Assembly (NCBI GenBank): GCA_002397315.1
Contig: DHAE01000013.1
Location: 49,569-113,568, forward strand
DNA: 64,000 nt
Reading direction: 5' to 3'
From: Comamonadaceae bacterium UBA4962
GTDB lineage: Bacteria > Pseudomonadota > Gammaproteobacteria > Burkholderiales > Burkholderiaceae_C
The first letter of the stretch is position 1, and each line of letters begins with the position of its first letter. Below, one piece after another: positions 19,876-27,395 of this stretch. Made by a program: the position numbers and the translations under genes. Below the pieces are notes generated by a model, which was not told where the DNA came from, searched no databases, and worked only from the letters and a program-made list of their open reading frames with translations.

Positions 19876-21831
19876 TCAGACCGCCGCGTCGATGCGCAAC
19901 TGCACCGCGTTGTTCAGGTAGATCGGCGTCACGCGGTAGCCCGGCACCGACACGGCATCGAACGCGCCGTTCGCGCCGCCATGGCGCAGCACCGTGACCG
20001 TCGAGCCCACGGCAGGGCGCATGCCCTGCGCGAACGCCACTTCCAGCGTGCCTGCCAGAGCGGCCGTGCCGTTCACCGCCAGCGTGCCTGCCGTGCCCGA
20101 TGCCGACGCCAACTGCAGCGACAGCGTGCTGCCCGGGCGTTGGGTGTACGTGCCGTTCACCGCCACCTGCTGGCTGGCCGACGTGCGCAGCGTGCCGCCG
20201 CCCAGGTACACCGCACCGTTGCCCAGCGCCGAGCCGCTGCCCGCCTGCAGCGTGCCGGCCACCAGTTCGATGCCACCCGTGAACGCGTTGTTGCCCGCGA
20301 GCACGAGCGTGCCGCTGCCGAGCTTCGTCAGCTTGCCGGCGCCGGCGATGTCGTTGCGCCACGTGTCGAGCGCGTGGAAGCCGCCCTGGGCCGCATCCAT
20401 CGTCACCGCCACGTCGCCGTCGAAACGGCCATAGCCGTCGGCCGCGGCGAACAGGTTCAGGCGGCCCCAGCCTTCGGCATCGTCCATCACCGGGTAGCCC
20501 GACGGCACCGCGGTGGTCTTGAGCACCACGCGGCGCTGCGCGGCGGTCAGGTAGGGCAGGCGGGTTTCCAGCAGCACTTCGGCGCCCTTGGGCACCACGG
20601 CCGGGCGGGAGGCGTCGGCGATTTGCGGAAAGCCGAAGGTCATGCGCCGCAGGTACTCCGACTTGTTGGTCGCGTAGTCCGCGAAACGGTCCGTGCTGGT
20701 GGGCTGCGAGTGTGCGAACTGCCAGAACTCGGCCGGCGTCCTGGCGCCGGCCGCGGCCATCAGCGCGGTGCGGGCCTGCTGGAAGGCGGCCGCCTTGCGC
20801 GCCGCATTGGCGCCCGTGGCGATGCTCGCCGTGGCAACGGCCTGCCCGTGCATACGGCCGCTGATCACGTCCAGCGGCGAGTGCATTCCGGCGAGGATGC
20901 GGCTTTCGCCCAGCTCCAGGCCGCGTGCCAGCATTTCCTGGAAGCGTTCCGGCACCAGATAGGCCATGGCGATCGAGGTGCGCACCGCTTCGGCGGTATG
21001 GCCGCTGGTGAAGCCGCCGTCGGTGGTCGGCGTGGTGCTGCGTGCGGGCATCAGGGCCGGCACCACCTGCACGCTGCTGCTCCAGCGCCACGGCCGGGCG
21101 TACTTGTAGAAGCGCTTCGCGGGTTCGGTCGAGCCGTTCTCGCCGATGCCGCCGACGAAGTCCACGGCGGTGCCGAAGCCGGCATTGGCGCTGCCGCCGA
21201 CGCCCGTGTTGTTGCCGCCGTCGTTGTAGGCCACGGTGGTCGCATCCGCCGGAATCCCGGTGATCGTGGTGGTCTGCTGGGCCGCGGCGCGCCACGCAGC
21301 CGTCAGCGGCCCCATGCCGTCGCTCACGCTGTAGGCCTTGCCGCGGCGGTCGTCCAGGTAGGCCTGCAGTTCCTGTGCGGACGTGCGGCGGCCCGTGGCA
21401 TCCACCACGTACTGGACGTTGCGCGCATGCACCTGGGCATTGAGCACGGTGCCGTCGGTGGCGTCGCCGGGAATGCCCGTCCAGGTGGAGGGGGCGACCG
21501 CGGGAAAGGAGCCGTTCGCAGCGGCGCTCACGCCTGCGTCGACCAACAGTGTGGAGGGCTTCCAGATCGCCAGGAAACCCGACAGCACGCGCACGCCCGC
21601 GTTCGTTTCCAGCGTGGCGTAGCGCGCATCGCCGCGCTGGTTCGATGCGGCGTTGTCCACGAAGGGCGGCACGCTCTTTTCGTCGGGCACGGGCGCGGTG
21701 TCCACGCGTCCCAGGCCGGCCGGCGGTGCGGAAGTGGTGGAAATGGAGGAGCCGCCACCGCCACAGGCGGAAAGCGCGAACGCGGCAGCGAGCGCCAGAA
21801 TCAGGGGGCGGCGGGAAAGGGTGATCGTCAT
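19876..21831 (-). CDS. Acid phosphatase (PAP2) lipoprotein with autotransporter-type repeat
   Basis: This 651-residue secreted protein begins with a lipoprotein signal (ALAAAFALSAC, lipobox LSAC, then four Gly). A class A acid-phosphatase/PAP2 core covers about residues 210-310, with KRFYKYARPWRW, GGFTSGHTAEA and SRILAGMHSPLD as the three phosphatase motifs (TSGH replaces the usual PSGH). About residues 470-560 contain an autotransporter-associated beta-strand repeat (GSGTLVLAGNNAFTGGIELV). No 12-strand barrel follows. The role is probably phosphate scavenging from phosphomonoesters at the outer membrane or periplasm. Confidence 0.85.
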   Translation of the reverse strand: MTITLSRRPLILALAAAFALSACGGGGSSISTTSAPPAGLGRVDTAPVPDEKSVPPFVDNAASNQRGDARYATLETNAGVRVLSGFLAIWKPSTLLVDAGVSAAANGSFPAVAPSTWTGIPGDATDGTVLNAQVHARNVQYVVDATGRRTSAQELQAYLDDRRGKAYSVSDGMGPLTAAWRAAAQQTTTITGIPADATTVAYNDGGNNTGVGGSANAGFGTAVDFVGGIGENGSTEPAKRFYKYARPWRWSSSVQVVPALMPARSTTPTTDGGFTSGHTAEAVRTSIAMAYLVPERFQEMLARGLELGESRILAGMHSPLDVISGRMHGQAVATASIATGANAARKAAAFQQARTALMAAAGARTPAEFWQFAHSQPTSTDRFADYATNKSEYLRRMTFGFPQIADASRPAVVPKGAEVLLETRLPYLTAAQRRVVLKTTAVPSGYPVMDDAEGWGRLNLFAAADGYGRFDGDVAVTMDAAQGGFHALDTWRNDIAGAGKLTKLGSGTLVLAGNNAFTGGIELVAGTLQAGSGSALGNGAVYLGGGTLRTSASQQVAVNGTYTQRPGSTLSLQLASASGTAGTLAVNGTAALAGTLEVAFAQGMRPAVGSTVTVLRHGGANGAFDAVSVPGYRVTPIYLNNAVQLRIDAAV

Positions 21832-22075
21832 GGGGACGCGAGGATGGAGTGGAATGCGAGACGGGGCGCGAGGGCCTTCGCCATGGGTGACGCAGGCCTG
21901 GGCGGCCTGGGGCGGCGCCACTGTAGAGATTCCAGATGACGGCTCCGTGACGCCGTCTTTGGGCAAGCGCTGCTATCCTCGCTTATGCGTAGGACAGGTT
22001 CGGATAATTCCGCCTGCCCGTGCAACGGGTTTCATATTCCGCATTTTTGTTGCAAATTCACGCTAGGATCGCAGG

Positions 22076-22351
22076 ATGGCTGTCGAGTTGTCCTCGCCCC
22101 CCTCGTCCGTGCATTCATCGCTTTCCATATCCCGGTTTCCCGAGCGTCCGGACGGTTGGGGTGAGTTCTTCCACATGCCGGTCTTCCGTCCCGGTACCCA
22201 GGTGCGGCTGGGGGATCGCCTGGAGACCGTGAGCCACATCACCATCCGTCGGCAGGATATGTGCGTCCACCTCGTGGGCCGCGATGCCCCCGTTGCGCCC
22301 GAAAGGCTGGCGCTGCAGCCCACGGTGTTCGCCACCTGTCGTATGCCTTGA
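22076..22351 (+). CDS. Hypothetical protein
   Basis: A 91-residue protein with no signal or membrane segment, preceded by a possible GCAGG ribosome-binding site directly before the ATG. The middle (GTQVRLGDRLETVSHITIRRQDMCVHL, shown here only in part by family-like strand pattern) looks like a small beta-rich fold and the end is PTVFATCRMP. I do not recognise a family. It converges with psd 42 bp downstream. Confidence 0.6.
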   Translation: MAVELSSPPSSVHSSLSISRFPERPDGWGEFFHMPVFRPGTQVRLGDRLETVSHITIRRQDMCVHLVGRDAPVAPERLALQPTVFATCRMP

Positions 22352-22393
22352 GAGCGGGCTCCGGCGCGGGCCAGCCGGCCGGCCGTCGCCCGG

Positions 22394-23248
22394 TCAGGGC
22401 TGGGGGGCAAGCCCCATGGGTTCGCCGAGCCGCACTGCACGCGCGGGCTCCCACGCCTCGGTGAAGCGCAGCGCGCCCGGCTCGAACAGCAGCACCACGG
22501 TCGATCCCAGCAGGAAGCGGCCCATCTCCTCGCCCTTGCGCAATTCGATCGCCGGGCCGTCGTCGTACGTCCATTGCCGCAGCGTGGAAGACCGCGGTGG
22601 ATTGACCGTGCCGTGCCATACGGTCGCCATGCTGCCCACGATCGTGGCGCCCACGAGCACCAGCGCCATCGTCCCCAGCGGCGTGTCGAAGATGCACACC
22701 ACCCGCTCGTTGCGCGCGAACAGGCCGGGCACGCCGCGCGCCGTGACCGGGTTCACCGAGAAGAGGGAGCCGGGCACGTAGACCATGCGCCGCAGCCGTC
22801 CATCGCACGGCATGTGGATGCGGTGGTAGTCGCGCGGGCTCAGGTAGATGGTGGCGAAATCGCCGTTGGCGAACCCGGATGCCAGCGTGGCGTCACCGCC
22901 CAGCAGGGCCGTGGTGGAGTAGCGGTGGCCCTTGGCCTGGAAGATCTGGTCGTCCTCGATGCGGCCGAACTGGCTCACGGCCCCGTCCACCGGGCAGACG
23001 GCCGGCGCATCGGCGATCGGGCGCGCGCCCGGCCGCAGCGCGCGCGTGAAGAAATCGTTGAAGGTCGCGTAGCTGGTGATGTCCGGGTTCTCGGCCTCGG
23101 ACATGTCGACGCGGTAGCGGGCCACGAACCGGCGGATCGCAGCCGTCGTGCTGCTGCCGGCGCGTGCCGAGGCGAAGCGCCCGGCCAGGCTGGTGAGGGC
23201 CCGCTTGGGCAGCAGGTATTGCGGAAGAACGGCGAGGCGGTCTGGCAC
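22394..23248 (-). CDS. psd: Phosphatidylserine decarboxylase proenzyme
   Basis: This 284-residue proenzyme carries LGST (Leu247-Thr250), where self-cleavage before Ser249 makes the pyruvoyl cofactor. DYHRIHMP holds the catalytic His. It makes phosphatidylethanolamine at the inner membrane. The start is a GTG at 23248 with AGGAG about 7 nt upstream; longer in-frame starts give no extra conserved sequence. Confidence 0.93.
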   Translation of the reverse strand: MPDRLAVLPQYLLPKRALTSLAGRFASARAGSSTTAAIRRFVARYRVDMSEAENPDITSYATFNDFFTRALRPGARPIADAPAVCPVDGAVSQFGRIEDDQIFQAKGHRYSTTALLGGDATLASGFANGDFATIYLSPRDYHRIHMPCDGRLRRMVYVPGSLFSVNPVTARGVPGLFARNERVVCIFDTPLGTMALVLVGATIVGSMATVWHGTVNPPRSSTLRQWTYDDGPAIELRKGEEMGRFLLGSTVVLLFEPGALRFTEAWEPARAVRLGEPMGLAPQP

Positions 23249-23771
23249 GGAGGCTCCTGCGGCGAAAGGGCCGGCCATTCTAGGCGGACAACGGGCGCCG
23301 TGGCCTCGACCGGCAGGGGCTTTTGGGCAGGGGCTTTTGTTTTCGCCTTCCGGCCCCACCTGCTTCACCAGGGTGGCTCGCTGAAGGAAGCGGTGAAGCG
23401 ACCCTGGCCTGTATGACCTATACCGCCATCCCGACCGGGATGTGCCCTGCGCGGTACTCCCCGTCGGGCTTGCCGCCTGTGTCGGTCCGGCAACAGCGCC
23501 GCAATGCCACCCGGTCACGGCGCGGTACAATTGACAGGTTTTGCGCCAGGCCTACACCGGCCTGCGCTTCGAGAGACGAGGCGGCCAACGCCCGTCTTCC
23601 ATGCTCCGCATTGCGGCAGTCACGTGCATTCTGGCACTGTCCGCAAAGCCCCGGCGTAACGAAGCGCATGCGTTTGCATCGCTCGCCGAGGCGGCCCGCC
23701 CGGCTTCCCACGGGGAGCCCGGCCCGGAGCCACCGCGCTACCGCTTCCGGATTTTCAAATCAATTTGAACC
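23249..23771. other. Long divergent region between psd and infA
   Basis: About 520 bp without a convincing gene. A consensus TTGACA (23531-23536) with TACACC 16 nt later could be the infA promoter and would leave a ~200-nt 5' leader. A TACAAT hexamer overlaps it at 23526. Just before infA is a dyad TTCAAAT-CA-ATTTGAA (23754-23769) where a Shine-Dalgarno would be expected. Confidence 0.5.
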
Positions 23772-24020
23772 ATGGCTAAAGAAGAACTCATCGAAATGCA
23801 GGGCTCCGTGACGGAAGTGCTTCCGGATTCGCGGTTCCGCGTTACGCTCGACAACGGGCACCAGCTGATCGCCTACACCGGCGGCAAGATGCGCAAGCAC
23901 CACATCCGCATCCTGGCCGGCGACAAGGTCTCGCTCGAGATGTCTCCCTACGACCTCTCCAAGGGCCGCATCACCTTCCGCCATCTGCCCGGCCGCGGCC
24001 CCGGCCCGTCGTCCCGCTGA
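23772..24020 (+). CDS. infA: Translation initiation factor IF-1 (second-copy type)
   Basis: This 82-residue S1/OB-fold protein has MAKEELIEMQGSVTEVLPDS at the start and MSPYDLSKGRITFR near the end, typical of IF-1. A C-terminal tail (HLPGRGPGPSSR) makes it longer than the ~72-residue IF-1 normally found in the ribosomal protein operon. It stands alone, away from ribosomal genes, so it is probably the extra IF-1 seen in many betaproteobacteria. No Shine-Dalgarno precedes the ATG. A second infA elsewhere is assumed, not seen. Confidence 0.92.
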   Translation: MAKEELIEMQGSVTEVLPDSRFRVTLDNGHQLIAYTGGKMRKHHIRILAGDKVSLEMSPYDLSKGRITFRHLPGRGPGPSSR

Positions 24021-24117
24021 AGCCAAACATGCCAGGCGGCGATTGCAGCAAATAAAGTGCTGAAACGCCGCTGCCAGGGCGGGAGGGCCCTGCACGGCAG
24101 GTTAGAATACGAGTTGT

Positions 24118-24194
24118 CGGAGCGTAGCGCAGCCTGGTAGCGCATCTGCTTTGGGAGCAGAGGGTCGCGAGTTCGAATCCCGCCGCTCCGACCA
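24118..24194 (+). tRNA. tRNA-Pro (anticodon TGG)
   Basis: A 77-nt cloverleaf. The acceptor arms CGGAGCG and CGCTCCG pair perfectly, followed by encoded ACCA. The anticodon stem TCTGC/GCAGA closes the loop TTTGGGA with anticodon TGG. The T-loop is GTTCGAATC. A terminator follows. Confidence 0.97.
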
Positions 24195-24202
24195 TTGATA
24201 CC

Positions 24203-24240
24203 AAGGGGTTGGCTCTGCAAGGAGCCGACCCCTTTCGTCT
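24203..24240 (+). terminator. Terminator after tRNA-Pro
   Basis: Arms 24203-24215 and 24222-24234 form a 13-bp stem (one G-T pair) with a six-base loop, followed by TTTCGTCTTT-like sequence. It ends the tRNA transcript and overlaps one upstream candidate start of the next gene, which argues for the later start at 24260. Confidence 0.85.
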
Positions 24241-24259
24241 TTCTGAGCCCCACGCTGCC

Positions 24260-25069
24260 ATGGCCCTTTCTCCAGCGTCCTCTCCCGTACCGCTTCCGCC
24301 ATTGCCGCGCGCAGGCGCACGCATAGAAGCCGCACGCATCGAAGCCGTCGATGCCCTGCGCGGCCTCGCGATGGTCTGGATGACCGTCTTCCACTTCTGC
24401 TTCGATCTCAGCCATTTCGGCTACTGGCCCCAGGACTTCCGCGCCGACCCGTTCTGGACGGTGCAGCGCACCGTGATCGTCAGCCTGTTCCTGTTCTGTG
24501 CGGGCCTGGGGCAGGCCATCGCCTGGAGCCGGAACGTGGCATGGCAGCGGTTCTGGCGGCGCTGGGCGCAGATCGCGTTCTGCGCGCTGCTGGTGAGCGC
24601 GGGCTCCTACCTCATGTTCCCCAACAGCTTCATCCATTTCGGCGTGCTGCACGGCATGGCGGCGATGTTGGTCATCGTGCGCTGCACGGCAGGGTGGGGC
24701 GCCGGGCTGTGGCTGGCAGGTGCGCTGGCGCTGGCCGCCCCCTGGCTGGGCGCCTGGTTGCTCTCGGGGCCGGCGGCGGCCTGGGCGCCTGCCTTCAACG
24801 GCGGCGCCCTCAACTGGCTGGGCGTGGTCACGCGCAAGCCGTTCACCGAAGACTACGTGCCGGTGCTGCCCTGGCTGGGCGTGATGTGGTGGGGCATTGC
24901 CGCTGGGCAATGGGCCCTGCGCCACCGTGCGGGCTGGCTGGTTGCCGGGTTGCCGAAAGCCGTGCGGCCGCTGGTCCTGCTGGGGCGCTGGAGCCTGAGC
25001 TACTACATGCTGCACCAGCCGGTGCTCATCGGCGCATTGCTCGCCGTGGGCTGGATCGTCGGTCGGTGA
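24260..25069 (+). CDS. DUF1624 membrane protein (heparan-alpha-glucosaminide N-acetyltransferase-like)
   Basis: This 269-residue integral membrane protein has about seven helices. The opening RIEAVDALRGLAMVWMTVFH and FCAGLGQAIAW match the DUF1624/acyltransferase-like family. The end RWSLSYYMLHQPVLIG is also typical. The family is thought to move acyl groups across membranes, but no bacterial substrate is established. ATG at 24260 is used because the earlier ATG lies in the tRNA terminator. Confidence 0.82.
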   Translation: MALSPASSPVPLPPLPRAGARIEAARIEAVDALRGLAMVWMTVFHFCFDLSHFGYWPQDFRADPFWTVQRTVIVSLFLFCAGLGQAIAWSRNVAWQRFWRRWAQIAFCALLVSAGSYLMFPNSFIHFGVLHGMAAMLVIVRCTAGWGAGLWLAGALALAAPWLGAWLLSGPAAAWAPAFNGGALNWLGVVTRKPFTEDYVPVLPWLGVMWWGIAAGQWALRHRAGWLVAGLPKAVRPLVLLGRWSLSYYMLHQPVLIGALLAVGWIVGR

Positions 25070-25145
25070 GGGTCGCCGGCCTGTGACCGGCCGACGATAG
25101 GGCTCCGTCTACCCATCGCGGCATCTCCGCACTCTGGCGCCCATG

Positions 25146-25171
25146 AAAAAACGCGGCACGGAGCCGCGTTT
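25146..25171 (-). terminator. Terminator of the selO-msrB-yciB-bolA-ppiC operon
   Basis: The stem AAACGCGGC / GCCGCGTTT with loop ACGGA (25149-25171) is followed on the minus strand by a T-run. It lies about 80 bp after the ppiC stop and works in either direction by symmetry. Confidence 0.82.
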
Positions 25172-25250
25172 CGATGGTTTGCCCTGAACACAGGGCGAAG
25201 GCCGGGGGTACCGCGCCGCGAAGGCCGCCGCACCCCATGCCGATGGGGGA

Positions 25251-26036
25251 TCACTCCACCTTGGCCTTGGCGCGCAGTTCTTCCTGGAACTTGGCCAGCT
25301 TCTGCTGCTGCAGCTGTTGCGCGATCTGCGGCTTGACCTCTTCCAGCTTGGGCAGCTTGGCTTCGCGCACGTCGTCCAGGCGGATGACGTGCCAGCCGAA
25401 TTGCGTCTTGACCGGCGTCTGCGTCATCTTGCCCTTGTCGAGCTTCACGAGGGCTTCGGTGAATTCGGCCACGTAGCTGTTGGGGGAGGCCCAGTCGAGA
25501 TCGCCGCCGCGTGCGCCGGATCCGGGATCCTTCGACTGCTTCTTGGCGATGTCTTCGAACTTGGCGCCCTTCTTGATCGAGGCGATGATGGCCTTGGCCT
25601 GGTCTTCCGTCTCGACTAGGATGTGGCTGGCCTTGTATTCCTTGCCGGTGTTGGCGGCCAGGAACTTGTCGTATTCGGCCTGGATCTCGGCGTCGGTGAC
25701 CGGGTGGGCCTTCTGGTAGTCGGTGAACAGCTCGCGGATCAGGATGGTCTGGCGGGCCAGCTCCAGCTGGTCCTTGACGTTCTGCGTGCCTTCCAGGCCG
25801 CGCTTCTGCGCTTCCTGCAGGAAGATCTCGCGGGCGACGACCTCTTCCTTGATCTGGGCTTCGATTTCGGGCGTGATGGGACGGCCGGAGCGTTCCACCT
25901 GCTGCTTCAGGACCTCGATGCGTTCCTTGGGCACGGCCTTGCCGTTCACGACGGCGACGTTCTGCGCGAGGGCAGGCAGGGCTGCGGTGCCGAGCACGGC
26001 AGCGGCCACCAGGCCGGACAAGAGCTTTTTCTTCAT
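25251..26036 (-). CDS. Periplasmic peptidyl-prolyl isomerase, parvulin type (PpiC/PrsA-like)
   Basis: This 261-residue protein has a Sec signal (MKKKLLSGLVAAAVLGTAAL, cleavage after ALA). A helical SurA-like chaperone region (~30-130) is followed by a parvulin domain (~135-225: ASHILVETEDQAKAI, GGDLDWASPNSYVAEF, TQFGWHVIRLDD). It should assist folding of secreted or outer-membrane proteins. It is the last gene of the minus-strand operon, 76 bp after bolA. Confidence 0.9.
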   Translation of the reverse strand: MKKKLLSGLVAAAVLGTAALPALAQNVAVVNGKAVPKERIEVLKQQVERSGRPITPEIEAQIKEEVVAREIFLQEAQKRGLEGTQNVKDQLELARQTILIRELFTDYQKAHPVTDAEIQAEYDKFLAANTGKEYKASHILVETEDQAKAIIASIKKGAKFEDIAKKQSKDPGSGARGGDLDWASPNSYVAEFTEALVKLDKGKMTQTPVKTQFGWHVIRLDDVREAKLPKLEEVKPQIAQQLQQQKLAKFQEELRAKAKVE

Positions 26037-26112
26037 TGGGAAATCCACAAAAAGGAAAGGGCCGGCTGCACGGTGTGCGCCACATGGGCCCTGGGCGTGG
26101 GAATCAGACCGA

Positions 26113-26394
26113 TCAGAGCACTTCGATCGCGATGGCGTGCGCGCCCTGGTCGATAAACTCCTGCAGCGCATCATACACAAGGCGATGGCGGGCAACGCGG
26201 CTGCGGCCGGTAAACAAAGGTGACGAGATGCGCACGCGGAAATGGGTGCCGAAACCCGTTCCGTTGGCTCCCACGTGGCCGGCGTGCGCGGCGCTCTCGT
26301 CGATCACTTGGAGCTGCGTGGGCGCAAGCACCTCCCGCAGGCGGTGCTCCATGGCCTGCGCCGAAATGGCAATGGGTTCCGTCCCGCCATTCAT
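26113..26394 (-). CDS. bolA: BolA family protein
   Basis: This 93-residue protein has the BolA fold, including FRVRISSPLFTG and the conserved RVARHRLVYDAL helix with the invariant His. BolA proteins partner with monothiol glutaredoxins in iron-sulphur handling and stress morphology. Its ATG overlaps the yciB stop by 4 nt. Confidence 0.9.
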   Translation of the reverse strand: MNGGTEPIAISAQAMEHRLREVLAPTQLQVIDESAAHAGHVGANGTGFGTHFRVRISSPLFTGRSRVARHRLVYDALQEFIDQGAHAIAIEVL

Positions 26395-26957
26395 CGCTGT
26401 GCATCCTCAGGGGTTTGCCGGGCAGCCTCGGGCTCCTTCATATAGCGGCTCAGGTAGAGCGCCTGCCCGATCACGAACACGGCCATCAGGCCGATGCCGC
26501 CGAAGAGCTTGAAGTTCACCCACGCATCGGTGCTGAAGGTGTAGGCCACCCAGAGGTTGACGACGCCCATCACCAGGAAGAAGGCCGTCCAGCTCCAGTT
26601 CATGGCGCGCCAGGCCGCCTCGGGCAGTTCCATCTGGCCGCCCATGAGCGAGCGGATGAGGTTCTTGCGGAAGAACAGCTGGCCCACGACGAGTGCGGCA
26701 CCCATCAGCCAGTAGAGGACGGTGGGCTTCCACTTGATGAAGGTGTCGCTGTGGGAGAGCAGGGTCGCCCCCCCGAACACCACGATCACCCCGAGGCTGA
26801 CCCACTGCATGGGCTCCACGCGGCCGTTGCGCACGCGCAGGTAGACGATCTGCGCGATGGTCGCGGCGATCGCCACGGCCGTGGCCGTGTAGATGCCCCA
26901 GACCTTGAAGGCCACGAAGAACAGGATGATGGGGAAGAAGTCGATCAGCAGTTTCAT
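26391..26957 (-). CDS. yciB: YciB/inner-membrane septation protein A
   Basis: This 188-residue protein has five to six membrane helices and begins MKLLIDFFPIILFFVAFK, the family signature; NWSWTAFFLVMGVVNLWVAY is also conserved. YciB is involved in envelope synthesis and septation. It starts 24 bp after msrB and overlaps bolA by 4 nt. Confidence 0.93.
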   Translation of the reverse strand: MKLLIDFFPIILFFVAFKVWGIYTATAVAIAATIAQIVYLRVRNGRVEPMQWVSLGVIVVFGGATLLSHSDTFIKWKPTVLYWLMGAALVVGQLFFRKNLIRSLMGGQMELPEAAWRAMNWSWTAFFLVMGVVNLWVAYTFSTDAWVNFKLFGGIGLMAVFVIGQALYLSRYMKEPEAARQTPEDAQR

Positions 26958-26981
26958 AAGGGAAGGGCCGAGGCGGATCCG

Positions 26982-27395
26982 TCAGGAGCCATCCGCCTCG
27001 AAGTCCAGCGAAGCGGAGTTCATGCAGTAGCGCAGGCCGGTGGGTGCCGGCCCGTCCTCGAACACATGGCCGAGGTGCGCCCCGCATTGTGCACATACCG
27101 TCTCGGTGCGGACCATCCCATGGCTGCGGTCGACGATCTCTTCGATGGCGCCGGGAATGGCCTGCGAGAAGCTGGGCCAGCCGCAGCCCGCGTCGAACTT
27201 GGTGTCCGAATCGAACAGCTTGGCGCCGCAGCACACGCAGTGGTAGCTGCCGTCGGCCCAGTGGGCTTCGTATTTGCCGGTGAACGGGCGCTCGGTGGCC
27301 GCGTGCCGGGTCACCTGCCAGGCGCCGGGTTCGGCACCCTTGTCCTTGAGCAGGGCCTGCCATTCGGCATCGGTCTTCTGGATGGGGAAGGTCAT
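26982..27395 (-). CDS. msrB: Peptide-methionine (R)-S-oxide reductase MsrB
   Basis: This 137-residue reductase repairs Met-R-sulfoxide. The two zinc CxxC pairs are in CVCCGAKLF and CAQCGAHLGH, and the catalytic Cys is in RYCMNSASL. GCGWPSF is conserved. There is no signal peptide, so it is cytosolic. The ATG overlaps the selO stop (ATGA), which implies coupled translation. Confidence 0.94.
   Translation of the reverse strand: MTFPIQKTDAEWQALLKDKGAEPGAWQVTRHAATERPFTGKYEAHWADGSYHCVCCGAKLFDSDTKFDAGCGWPSFSQAIPGAIEEIVDRSHGMVRTETVCAQCGAHLGHVFEDGPAPTGLRYCMNSASLDFEADGS

Noticed and set aside
22352..22393. GGCCGGCC-type symmetry between the hypothetical gene and psd
   Set aside because: Short GC palindromes are frequent at this base composition and no terminator T-run is present on either side.
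24118..24240. tRNA-Pro as an integration site for a mobile element
   Set aside because: No integrase, no direct repeat of the tRNA 3' end and no change of gene content are seen downstream; only its terminator follows.
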